A stretch of 64,000 nucleotides of DNA from an uncultured Bifidobacterium sp. (GTDB taxonomy: Bacteria > Actinomycetota > Actinomycetes > Actinomycetales > Bifidobacteriaceae), in NCBI RefSeq assembly GCF_949292005.1, contig NZ_CASEXV010000060.1, positions 19,985 to 83,984 on the forward strand, written 5' to 3'. How positions within the stretch are numbered: the first letter of the stretch is position 1; each line of letters starts with the position of its first letter. This document shows positions 56,890 to 64,000 of the stretch, one piece after another. Under the pieces are notes generated by a model. It did not search any database. It was not told where the DNA came from and was given only the letters and a program-made list of their open reading frames with translations. Both the position numbers and the translations under genes were made by a program.

Positions 56890-57996
56890 ATGACGAACAA
56901 TCCCACAGAACGCCCCGCGGAACACTCCACGGCACCCACGGCCCCTTCGGCAACCGATTGGACATCGCTTTCGCCCTCCACGCCGGTCTCCGCCACATCT
57001 ACCCAGGCCCCTACATCTACCCCGGTCTCCACAGCCGCTCTCCCCGATGAGCTCACGGTTATTCTTCGCGTCAACCGTTTCACCCCCCGGCCCGAACGAG
57101 ACAGAGGCCGCAGAACAAGTCCGTTCGAACGATCGTCGAGTCCCTTCGGCACGACGTCCGCCCCCTCGCCCCGAGCACGACAGCGCGGACGCCAATGGAC
57201 ACAGGACTACACCATCACCATGCGTCCCGAGGACACGCTGCTGGACTGTCTCCTCAGCATCAAACGCACGCAAGACCCCACCCTCGCGTTCCGATACTCA
57301 TGCGGGCATGGCATGTGCGGCTCGGACGCGGCGAACGTGAACGGCACTCCCACTCTTCTCTGCTCCGCGACGCTGTCCCAGTGGATTGACCACCGCGCGG
57401 GAGCGGGAACCGATACGGAAGGATTCCGACGCACAGGAGACGCGACCGCACGGAAGTCCGACACGCCCACACCACCATCCGTTCCCACCCTCACGCCGGA
57501 TCTCCCAGCCTCACCATCGGAGCCCCCGATCATCGAGCTGTCCGCGCTGCCCGGATTCCGTGTGATACGAGATCTTGTGGTGGACATTGACCCCATGCTC
57601 GATCAAATCAGACGGCTCAAACCCTATCTCATCCACAAGGGCGGGAATAATGGCGACGAGCGTCCACACGACGGCGATTCGGAATACCTCCAGACTCCGG
57701 AGCAGCTGTCCGCCTATGACGTTCTCGCCACATGCATAGCATGCGGCGTGTGCGAGGGAAGCTGCCCCGTGTACGCCGGCGGCGAGGCCTTCATGGGGCC
57801 GGCCGCGCTGATCTGGGCGTCGCGGTTCATCAACGACTCCCGCGACGACGCCACCGAACGGCGCAAGCGCGACGTCGACACCGACGACGGCATATCCTCA
57901 TGCCAGTCGGTCAGGGCGTGCTCGCGCCAATGCCCGCAGGGAATAGACGTCGGCGAAGAGATGTGGCGCCTCATCACCACAGTACGCGAGGGATGA
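56890..57996 (+). CDS. succinate dehydrogenase/fumarate reductase iron-sulfur-like subunit
   Basis: The protein has 368 residues, about 120 more than usual. A Thr/Pro-rich head (1-60) is followed by the [2Fe-2S] domain with YSCGHGMCGSDA and a later Cys (one ligand is Asp, as in some SdhB). A low-complexity Pro/Thr/Ser insert lies near residues 175-215. Then come CIACGVCEGSCPVY for [4Fe-4S] and CQSVRACSRQCPQGID for the third cluster. The clusters pass electrons from FAD to a quinone or other acceptor. The gene begins 117 bases after the flavoprotein gene, on the same transcript in all likelihood. Confidence 0.88.
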   Translation: MTNNPTERPAEHSTAPTAPSATDWTSLSPSTPVSATSTQAPTSTPVSTAALPDELTVILRVNRFTPRPERDRGRRTSPFERSSSPFGTTSAPSPRARQRGRQWTQDYTITMRPEDTLLDCLLSIKRTQDPTLAFRYSCGHGMCGSDAANVNGTPTLLCSATLSQWIDHRAGAGTDTEGFRRTGDATARKSDTPTPPSVPTLTPDLPASPSEPPIIELSALPGFRVIRDLVVDIDPMLDQIRRLKPYLIHKGGNNGDERPHDGDSEYLQTPEQLSAYDVLATCIACGVCEGSCPVYAGGEAFMGPAALIWASRFINDSRDDATERRKRDVDTDDGISSCQSVRACSRQCPQGIDVGEEMWRLITTVREG

Positions 57997-58068
57997 GGCG
58001 CATGGAGGGCGATGGCGCGCAGACGCTGGGGACTGACGACACGACATACAACGGTAGGGTTGGATGAT

Positions 58069-58770
58069 ATGAATATGAACGGATACCGCAACCTCGACCT
58101 CATGTGGGCATCGGTCGAGGACGACGCGCAGACGCATGAGCCGCAGGACGTGTCACAGATCAGGGATGCGGCCACCTCGCACGGGCTGCCGCAGGGAAGC
58201 GTGGCGCAGGGTGAGTTCCTGGAATTCCTTGTGCGTCTTCTTCATGTACAGTCCATCATCACCGTGGGAACCGGCGCGGTCGCGGACATCATGCGTCTTG
58301 TGAACGGTCTCGATGGATCCGGCCAGCTCACGGCCGTGGATTCATCGGATAGGGGGATCAACGCCATACGCGCGATGATTGCCGGGATCGACGATTCCAC
58401 GGAGACGACGCTTCGGGCGGTGAGAGCCCCCGTCGACGTGTTCCTTCCCCGCCTCAACGCGGGCGACTATGATCTCATCGTCGTCGGTGGAGACATATCG
58501 AACTATTCACGGAGCTTCGAACAGGCTCCCCGACTTCTGCGATCCGGCGGCGTGATCGTGCTCACGGACGCCATGGGCATGGCGGACAGCAACGGCGAGC
58601 ATGGAATCCCCGATTCCAACGATGACAGCGACCGAACCATGCAGATGCGCGAGCTGCTCGATTCAGTCAGATCCGATGAGCGCTTCGACACCACCCTCAC
58701 ATCCATCGGAACGGGGACGCTGATCGCCCATCTTCAGTCCTCTAGCGCAGGTCGCGCAGCGCGACGCTGA
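58069..58770 (+). CDS. O-methyltransferase (class I, SAM-dependent)
   Basis: The protein has 233 residues. It has HGLPQGSVAQGEFLEFLVRL, the SAM-binding strand ITVGTGAVADIMRL, GQLTAVDSSDRGI and YDLIVVGGD, as in the caffeoyl-CoA/catechol O-methyltransferase-like family (COG4122; Rv1220c type in mycobacteria). The usual GTGTGVS loop is kept only in part, so activity is not certain. The ATG at 58069 is the first of two closely spaced starts. Its last 29 bases overlap the convergent LOG gene. Confidence 0.8.
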   Translation: MNMNGYRNLDLMWASVEDDAQTHEPQDVSQIRDAATSHGLPQGSVAQGEFLEFLVRLLHVQSIITVGTGAVADIMRLVNGLDGSGQLTAVDSSDRGINAIRAMIAGIDDSTETTLRAVRAPVDVFLPRLNAGDYDLIVVGGDISNYSRSFEQAPRLLRSGGVIVLTDAMGMADSNGEHGIPDSNDDSDRTMQMRELLDSVRSDERFDTTLTSIGTGTLIAHLQSSSAGRAARR

Positions 58771-59593
58771 CGGCCTCCTGGGGGTCGTCGGTGGTGACGA
58801 CGAGCGAGGGATCCCATGCCGAGATCATCTTCCGTGGCCGCAGAGTGGTCTCGACCCAATCGAGAAGTCCCGTCCAATATGCCGTGTCGAACAGGACGAT
58901 GGGCATGGACGTGGACTTGTGCGTCTGCACGAGCGTCAGCAGCTCGAACATCTCGTCCAGCGTTCCGAATCCCCCGGGGCACACGATCACGCCGGACGAG
59001 TATTTGACGAACATCGTCTTGCGCACGAAGAAATACCGGAAGGTCATCCCCAGGTTGACCCATTCGTTGAGCCCCTGCTCGTGCGGAAGCTCGATGCCGA
59101 GTCCCACGGACACGCCGCCGACCTCGGATGCGCCGCGGTTTGCGGCCTCCATGACACCAGGCCCTCCCCCTGTGATGACGGCCACGCCCTGGGACGCGAT
59201 GTCATGCCCCATACGTCGGGCGGCGTCATAGGCCGCGTCATCCGCACCCACACGCGCCGATCCGAACACCGTGACCGCCGGCCCCAGCTCGGCCAACGCG
59301 TCGAAGCCGTCCACGAACTCCGACTGGATCCTCAGCACCCGCCAGGCGTCGGAATGGCGCCATTCGGCGGGCTGCCCGCGCTTGAGCAGATTTCCCGTGG
59401 TGGTGTCGGGCGGAATCATGGGGCCGCGCATGATCATCGGACCACGGGTATACGTTCCATCATCCGGTTCCCCGACGGTTCTCCCATGTGATTCCTCACC
59501 GTGGATTGATCCCTCAGCGTGGATGCCATCCGCGAGCACGCCCGCACCATCATTGCCGCTGTCAGCCATGTGGCTACTCGTCGTGTCCGTCAT
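58742..59593 (-). CDS. LOG family (TIGR00730) phosphoribohydrolase
   Basis: The protein has 283 residues from ATG 59593, with GAAGGGG upstream. The Rossmann domain has TVFGSARVGADDAAY, AVITGGGPGVMEAANRGA, and the family signature CPGGFGTLDEMFE. LOG proteins cleave nucleoside 5'-monophosphates such as cytokinin ribotides. A 70-residue polar N-terminal part with repeats of RGPMI is extra. The start lies inside the end of nhaA (20-base overlap), so the two are linked in translation. Confidence 0.92.
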   Translation of the reverse strand: MTDTTSSHMADSGNDGAGVLADGIHAEGSIHGEESHGRTVGEPDDGTYTRGPMIMRGPMIPPDTTTGNLLKRGQPAEWRHSDAWRVLRIQSEFVDGFDALAELGPAVTVFGSARVGADDAAYDAARRMGHDIASQGVAVITGGGPGVMEAANRGASEVGGVSVGLGIELPHEQGLNEWVNLGMTFRYFFVRKTMFVKYSSGVIVCPGGFGTLDEMFELLTLVQTHKSTSMPIVLFDTAYWTGLLDWVETTLRPRKMISAWDPSLVVTTDDPQEAVSVALRDLR

Positions 59594-60989
59594 TCGATGC
59601 CGCCCCTTCGTCGCCGGAAATTCTGATGATGATTCCTCCGGGCTCCACGCTACCAGCGTCCGTGTCCCCCACGGTCGTCCGCACAAAGCGGGCGGACTGT
59701 CTGTGCAGCAGCACGGAGGACAGCACTGCGGCGACGAACGAGCCCATAAGAACGCCTATGCGCGCCTGGGCCGACAGCATCGCGCTGGGATAGGCCAGCG
59801 ACGCCAGAAGCAGCGCGACGGTGAATCCGATGCCGCAGGCGCAGGCCATGGGAATCAGGTCCCGGACGCGAAGGCCGGGTGCCAGCCGCAGCCGTCCCCC
59901 GCGGGTGGACAGCCACGCGGCAGCCATCACTCCCGCAGGCTTCCCCAAAACCAAAGCGAGAATAAGCGCCACCACGATTGGGGAGAACAGCGAGGTCCAT
60001 GTGACGTTCCCCACTGTCACACCAGCCGCCACGACCGCGAACACCGGCAACGCCAACAGTGACGAGAATGGCTGAAGACGATCGCGATACCGTCCCGCGC
60101 GCGGCGTCCTCTCGCCATGGATCTCCCGGGCCGGAGTGCACAGCCCGACGACCACTCCCGCCAAAGTCGGGTGGACACCGGCCATGTCCATCATGAACCA
60201 CGCGAGAATCCCGACCAGCGCGACGACAGGCCACGGAACACGCCGCCGCCGCACAAGGAAGGCCCATAATGCGGCACAAGCGACAATGCCCAGGAACCAC
60301 CACCATTGCCCCGGGGAAGAGAAGAACACCGCGATGACGACTATCGCCAGAAGATCATCAACGGTCGCCAGCGTCATGAGGAACGCCCGGATAGCTCCGG
60401 GAAGAGACGCCGCGAACAGGGACAACACCGACAGCGAGAATGCTATGTCGGTGGCTGTCGGTACAGCCCATCCCCGCAAGGCACCACCGACATCAACCGC
60501 CGTTGCCTCGACTATCACCTGCCCGACATCCCCCGGTCCCCACAAGGCGAAAGCGGCACAGACCGCCGCGAACACCACCGGTGGAGCAAGCATCCCGCCG
60601 ACGGCCGAAATCATGGGAACAGCTGCGGACCGCGGATCATTCAGCGATCCGGTGGCCATCTCCTGGCGGAGATCCAATCCAACCACCAGAAAGAACACTG
60701 TGAGTAGACCGTCCTGAACGGCGTCACCCACGGTTATGGACCACGACGAGAACAGCGGACCAAACGATTCGGGAAGCGCGAGTCTGGCGTCAACCACCGA
60801 ACGGAATCCCGAGGATGTCCATGGAAGGTTCGCCAAACACAGTCCAATCAGGGCGCATGCGAGCATGATCAGTCCGGAGGCCCGTTCCGAATAAGCCAAG
60901 CGCCTCACACAACGCGATAGTGGACGCAAACATCGACGCGGCAACGTTGTCTCCCCCGTCGAGGACGACGAGGAACCGTCACCACTCAT
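59574..60989 (-). CDS. nhaA: Na+/H+ antiporter NhaA
   Basis: The protein has 471 residues and about 12 helices. It has DGLLTVFFLVVGLDLRQEM near the N-terminus, the first ion-site stretch VPTATDIAFSLSVL, and the paired catalytic Asp in LATVDDLLAIVVIAVFFS. It exchanges sodium for protons at the membrane. The ATG at 60989 overlaps the stop of the MalY-type lyase (ATGA). Upstream frame to 61088 is unsupported. The C-terminal 40 residues are polar and cytoplasmic. Confidence 0.94.
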   Translation of the reverse strand: MSGDGSSSSSTGETTLPRRCLRPLSRCVRRLAYSERASGLIMLACALIGLCLANLPWTSSGFRSVVDARLALPESFGPLFSSWSITVGDAVQDGLLTVFFLVVGLDLRQEMATGSLNDPRSAAVPMISAVGGMLAPPVVFAAVCAAFALWGPGDVGQVIVEATAVDVGGALRGWAVPTATDIAFSLSVLSLFAASLPGAIRAFLMTLATVDDLLAIVVIAVFFSSPGQWWWFLGIVACAALWAFLVRRRRVPWPVVALVGILAWFMMDMAGVHPTLAGVVVGLCTPAREIHGERTPRAGRYRDRLQPFSSLLALPVFAVVAAGVTVGNVTWTSLFSPIVVALILALVLGKPAGVMAAAWLSTRGGRLRLAPGLRVRDLIPMACACGIGFTVALLLASLAYPSAMLSAQARIGVLMGSFVAAVLSSVLLHRQSARFVRTTVGDTDAGSVEPGGIIIRISGDEGAASNDGHDE

Positions 60990-62188
60990 CGCCCCGCAGA
61001 CACCGATCGGGCGGCGTCCGCGATGCCCGAAACCGCGCGTTCCATCATGGCGGTGGGACAGGCGAGGTTGAGACGTTCGAAACCACATCCCGACCGGCCG
61101 AACAAGGACCCCTCATCAAGGTAGACGCGACCGGTGCCCCGCATGATATCGCGCAGTGCGTCGGAATCCAACCCCAGTTCCCGGCAATCAAGCCATGCGA
61201 GATATGTGCCCTCCGGTTCGATCAGACGCAGACCATCGCAGGAATCCGCCATCTCGCGGACAATCGACAGATTGGACGACAGAACCCCTTGCAGCTCATC
61301 CAACCACGCCCCGGCCGACGTGTACGCGGCACGGCATGCGACGAGTCCGAAATGGCTGACCGTAAGACCTCCGATGTTCTTCGCGGCGATGTCGAAGGCG
61401 CGCTTGCGCTCCGGATCGGGAATGATCACGTTGGAGCACAGAAGTCCCGCAAGGTTGAATGTTTTGGTGGGAGCCGTGAACTCCAGGCAGTGCCGCGCGT
61501 ATTTCTCCCCCAACGTGGAGAACATGGTCACATGATACCCAGGGTATGCGAAGTCGGCATGGATCTCGTCGCACAGAATGGTCAGACCGTTCTCGATGGC
61601 GATGTCGCCCAGACGCCGCAACTCGTCGGACGTCCACACCCTGCCGACGGGATTGTGGGGATTGCAGACGATGATGGCCGTACATCGCGGATCCGACGCC
61701 TTCCGCTCAAGATCGTCGAAGTCCATCACGTATCGTCCGTCATCGCCGAGGATGAGCTCGTTGTCGAGGATGGTCAGACCGGTGTGCTCGGCGGCCATCG
61801 TGAACGGGTAGTACACCGGACGCTGGATGATGACTCTGTCCCCGGGATGCGTGAACGCGCGCAGCGCCACGTTGACCGCGGGCATCACGCCGTCGGACAC
61901 GCTGATCCACGCGGGATCGACCTCGAATCCGTGACGGCGGGACATCCATGAGACGACGGCGTCGCGATACGCGTCGGTCACGTAGTCGTATCCGAAGATG
62001 TCATTCCTGGCCGACTCCACAAGGGCGTCCACGATCTGCGGAGCGGGACGGAACTCCATATCCGCGACGGACAGCGCCAGCACATCGCCGTTGCCCTCCC
62101 CCATGTTCTCGTCGATGAGATGCCATTTCTCGGATCCCGTTCCATGTCGGTCGACCACCGTAGTGAAGTCATACACGTTCCGCGTCAT
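60986..62188 (-). CDS. MalY/PatB family cystathionine beta-lyase / aminotransferase
   Basis: The protein has 400 residues from ATG 62188. It has WHLIDENMGEGNGDVLALSVADMEF, VSDGVMPAVNVALRAFT, CNPHNPVGRVW, and LCDEIHADFAYPG, with the PLP lysine in TAPTKTFNLAG. The fold-type I enzyme splits cystathionine or cysteine to pyruvate and ammonia. It begins the nhaA-LOG operon through short overlaps, an odd mix of functions. The frame is open to 62326 without a convincing start. Confidence 0.92.
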   Translation of the reverse strand: MTRNVYDFTTVVDRHGTGSEKWHLIDENMGEGNGDVLALSVADMEFRPAPQIVDALVESARNDIFGYDYVTDAYRDAVVSWMSRRHGFEVDPAWISVSDGVMPAVNVALRAFTHPGDRVIIQRPVYYPFTMAAEHTGLTILDNELILGDDGRYVMDFDDLERKASDPRCTAIIVCNPHNPVGRVWTSDELRRLGDIAIENGLTILCDEIHADFAYPGYHVTMFSTLGEKYARHCLEFTAPTKTFNLAGLLCSNVIIPDPERKRAFDIAAKNIGGLTVSHFGLVACRAAYTSAGAWLDELQGVLSSNLSIVREMADSCDGLRLIEPEGTYLAWLDCRELGLDSDALRDIMRGTGRVYLDEGSLFGRSGCGFERLNLACPTAMMERAVSGIADAARSVSAGR

Positions 62189-62231
62189 ACGTCGTTCTCT
62201 GCTCTCTGTCTCTCTCCGCGTTCCCCGCGCC

Positions 62232-62282
62232 GTCGACCTGTTCCCGCTGTCGACCTGTTCCCTATGGACCTGTTCATGGTAT
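62232..62282. repeat. 17-bp tandem repeat in the divergent region
   Basis: GTCGACCTGTTCCCGCT (62232-62248) is followed by GTCGACCTGTTCCCTAT and a shorter copy GGACCTGTTC. It lies upstream of the MalY-type gene and could hold regulator sites. Confidence 0.75.
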
Positions 62283-62325
62283 CTCACAGGTTTTGCCGAG
62301 TTGTGTTGCGACGCCGCATCAGTCA

Positions 62326-62355
62326 TCCGACGTAAGCCGCTCCGACGTAAGCCCG
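62326..62355. repeat. 15-bp tandem repeat in the divergent region
   Basis: TCCGACGTAAGCCGC is followed directly by TCCGACGTAAGCCCG (62326-62340 and 62341-62355). It lies in the 283-base gap between the MalY-type and DUF4234 genes; no gene is seen in this gap. Confidence 0.75.
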
Positions 62356-62471
62356 TCCGTCAGCCACATTATTCTGACAAGGGGCATCACCGTGTGTTCG
62401 TCGAGGATGGCATTGACGGGTCGAACGCACGCTGAGCAGCACAGGATGGGAACGTGAGAGGGGAAAACATC

Positions 62472-62933
62472 ATGAACAGTCAGCAATTCCAAGTTCGCGG
62501 CACGGAAACCTCTTTGCCGCCGATACAGTCTCCCGTGGGACGACGCAAAACGAATCGGAGTCTGGCGAAATTCGTTCTTCTCGGTTTCATCACCCTCGGC
62601 ATCTACGACATCGTGGTCATGACGGAATCCACGAACACGCTCAATCTCATCGCAAACAGGTATGACGGTAAGAAGACCATGCACTACTGCCTGATGGTCT
62701 TCCTCGTCGGTTGGATCACGGCGGGCATCGGATGGCTTGTCTGGTGCCATCGGATCAGCAACAGAATCGGCGACGAGCTGCAACGCCGAGGACATGCGAG
62801 AAAGCTGTCCGCATCCGACTACTGGCTGTGGGGCGTTCTCGGATCGCTTATCGTCGTCGGCCCGTTCATCTACATGTACAAATTCCTTCATGCGATGAAC
62901 GAGCTAGCCGAGGACTACAACCAGCGGGGATGA
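62472..62933 (+). CDS. DUF4234 family small membrane protein
   Basis: The protein has 153 residues from ATG 62472, preceded by AGAGGGGAAAAC. It has three hydrophobic segments: LAKFVLLGFITLGIYDIVVM near residue 35, CLMVFLVGWITAGIGWLVWC near 78 and a third near 125. This order and TLGIYDI fit DUF4234. Members have no known activity. The protein starts with a 30-residue polar part. A bidirectional terminator follows. Confidence 0.82.
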   Translation: MNSQQFQVRGTETSLPPIQSPVGRRKTNRSLAKFVLLGFITLGIYDIVVMTESTNTLNLIANRYDGKKTMHYCLMVFLVGWITAGIGWLVWCHRISNRIGDELQRRGHARKLSASDYWLWGVLGSLIVVGPFIYMYKFLHAMNELAEDYNQRG

Positions 62934-62939
62934 CGGGAC

Positions 62940-62982
62940 GATGAGCGGGCCATGCCCGGCGGCGTGCCCAAGCCCGCTCATC
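62940..62982. terminator. terminator between DUF4234 and dehydrogenase genes
   Basis: A perfect 11-bp stem, GATGAGCGGGC against GCCCGCTCATC, encloses a 21-base GC-rich loop. It lies 6 bases after the DUF4234 stop, between convergent genes. Confidence 0.7.
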
Positions 62983-63020
62983 ATTCGCTTCAGGATCCTC
63001 CCACAGGGATCCCTCTCGCG

Positions 63021-64000
63021 TCACGACTTGTGCGTCGACTTCCGATGCGCCAGCTCCCGGTCTGCCAGCTCCCGGTCTGCCAGCTCTCGATCCGCCAGCT
63101 CCCGGCTCATGGCGTCAAGCAGCCGCTCGTCGCGCTCGCGCACGATCTCGGCGCCCTGCTCGCCCGTCCAGTCGTAGAATCCGCGACCCGTCTTCAACCC
63201 CAGATTCCCGTCGCGGACCTTCTCCTCCAGCAGTGGATCGGCCGCCTGCTCGCTGCTCAGTTCCGGGGACAGATAGCGCATCAGCGTGTCGAACACGTCC
63301 AGCCCACCCAGATCGGCGCTGATGACCGGACCAAGAACGCTCCACCGCAATCCGAGACTGTATTTGACGATGTCGTCGACCGCCTGCGGGCTCGCGATGT
63401 CCTGACGGATGATGTACAGCGCCTCACGGATGACGGCCGCCTGGATGCGGTTGCCCACGAATCCCGGTGCCTCCCGGTCCAACGCGACCGCGTGCTTGCC
63501 GACGGAATCGAGAAGCGCCACCGTGCGCTCCACGATCCGCGGATCCGTCTGCCGCGCGGGCACCACCTCCACCAGCGGCATCAGATGCGCGGGGTTGTAG
63601 AAGTGAGCGACCAGGAAACGCTCGGGATGCTTCAGAACCTGCGCTATGGCCGTGGGGCTCAGTCCCGAGGTGTTGGTCGCGAAGATCGCGTCCTCGGGCG
63701 CGCACTCCTCGGCATGCCGCCATACGTCGCGCTTGACCTCCAGATCCTCAAGAACCGACTCGATGACGAAGTCGGCGCCGGACAACGCCTCGCTGAAATC
63801 GGTCGTCGGCGCGATCCGCGACCTGATGGCCTCAACGTACCCCCGATCAACGATGCCCTTGTCGACGAACATCGCCAGATCCGCGTCGATCAACGCCAGC
63901 CCACGTTTCAGCGCCTGATCGGACACGTCGAGCATGCGCACGGAGTATCCGTGCCAGGCGAACTGCAGGGCGGTGGCATGACCCATCGTGCCCGATCCGA
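63021..64000 (-). CDS. 3-hydroxyacyl-CoA dehydrogenase family protein (5' end outside window)
   Basis: The frame is open to the right edge; the visible part has about 325 residues. It enters in the NAD-binding loop GSGTMGHATALQFA, so only a few N-terminal residues are missing. SDxALKRGLAL, VIESVLEDLEVKRDVW, FATNTSGLSPTAIAQ and HPERFLVAHFYNPAHLMPLVE are typical of 3-hydroxybutyryl-CoA dehydrogenases. GFVGNRIQAAVIREA and the LGLRWSVLGP block complete the family pattern. The relation to L-gulonate dehydrogenase/lambda-crystallin cannot be ruled out. The C-terminus carries four repeats of RELAD/H. Confidence 0.88.
   Translation of the reverse strand, partial: GSGTMGHATALQFAWHGYSVRMLDVSDQALKRGLALIDADLAMFVDKGIVDRGYVEAIRSRIAPTTDFSEALSGADFVIESVLEDLEVKRDVWRHAEECAPEDAIFATNTSGLSPTAIAQVLKHPERFLVAHFYNPAHLMPLVEVVPARQTDPRIVERTVALLDSVGKHAVALDREAPGFVGNRIQAAVIREALYIIRQDIASPQAVDDIVKYSLGLRWSVLGPVISADLGGLDVFDTLMRYLSPELSSEQAADPLLEEKVRDGNLGLKTGRGFYDWTGEQGAEIVRERDERLLDAMSRELADRELADRELADRELAHRKSTHKS
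63050..63109. repeat. four 15-bp tandem repeats at the dehydrogenase C-terminus
   Basis: Units of CCAGCTCCCGGTCTG and close variants start at 63050, 63065, 63080 and 63095. They encode the ADREL pentapeptide repeats in the last 25 residues of the dehydrogenase. Confidence 0.85.

Noticed and set aside
55642..57273. A 543-codon minus-strand frame across the flavoprotein and iron-sulfur genes
   Set aside because: It is antisense to two well-supported genes and crosses their gap; composition is Arg/Cys/Gly-rich.
63050..63109. Possible CRISPR array
   Set aside because: The 15-bp units are contiguous, without spacers, and encode protein.

Overview
This is a contiguous piece of a high-GC actinobacterial chromosome. 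The best fit is Bifidobacteriaceae, most likely Bifidobacterium; this is inferred from gene content and order, not from an rRNA. Supporting signs are a WhiB1-type regulator convergent with a PdtaS-type sensor kinase, the eno - FtsB/DivIC - DUF501 - Ppx block, a greA/FKBP pair, UPF0182, paired LCP proteins and Ser-rich low-complexity tails. There are no insertion sequences, prophage genes, CRISPR arrays or rRNAs. One tRNA (Leu-UAA) is present. Both edge genes are cut by the window.

Layout. 1-7.1 kb holds cell-envelope genes: a DUF5719 protein and a membrane glycosyltransferase (minus strand), divergent from two LytR-CpsA-Psr proteins. 7.1-11.1 kb has an FtsK/EccC-like ATPase, whiB1 and the pdtaS-like kinase. 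11.3-14.3 kb has hemolysin III/TrhA, greA, an FKBP isomerase, a membrane protein and tRNA-Leu. 14.3-24.6 kb is a minus-strand housekeeping block: ppx, DUF501, ftsB, eno, an aldo/keto reductase, a PhzA/B-like protein with a hydrolase, mfd and pth. 24.7-29.4 kb is UPF0182 divergent from a GH3 enzyme. 29.4-36 kb carries a uracil permease, a histidine phosphatase, a lipoyl-free membrane-anchored hypothetical, hsp20, a YbaK deacylase, mug and ychF.

36-41 kb has a MocR-type regulator divergent from a LysE exporter, then proC and an S33 peptidase. 41-48.1 kb pairs a two-component system (a double-module kinase plus a NarL-type regulator) with a convergent MacB/FtsX-type ABC transporter. 48.3-51 kb has metY divergent from a pyridoxal/pyridoxamine kinase. 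51.1-54.9 kb is the yraN-yifB-dprA competence/DNA-processing run, with a convergent MGMT. 54.9-58 kb encodes a succinate dehydrogenase/fumarate reductase-like flavoprotein and iron-sulfur protein with no membrane anchor gene. 58-64 kb has an O-methyltransferase, a LOG protein, nhaA, a MalY/PatB lyase, a DUF4234 protein and a partial 3-hydroxyacyl-CoA dehydrogenase.

Most of the window is ordinary core genome. The most notable items are the fused sensor kinase whose second kinase module has lost its phospho-acceptor His and ATPase domain, the many short (14-20 bp) perfect or near-perfect tandem duplications at gene ends and in intergenic DNA, repeated operator-like boxes between the MocR and LysE genes, two adjacent palindromes in front of the hemolysin III gene, and a soluble-looking SDH/FRD pair that keeps the covalent-FAD histidine.
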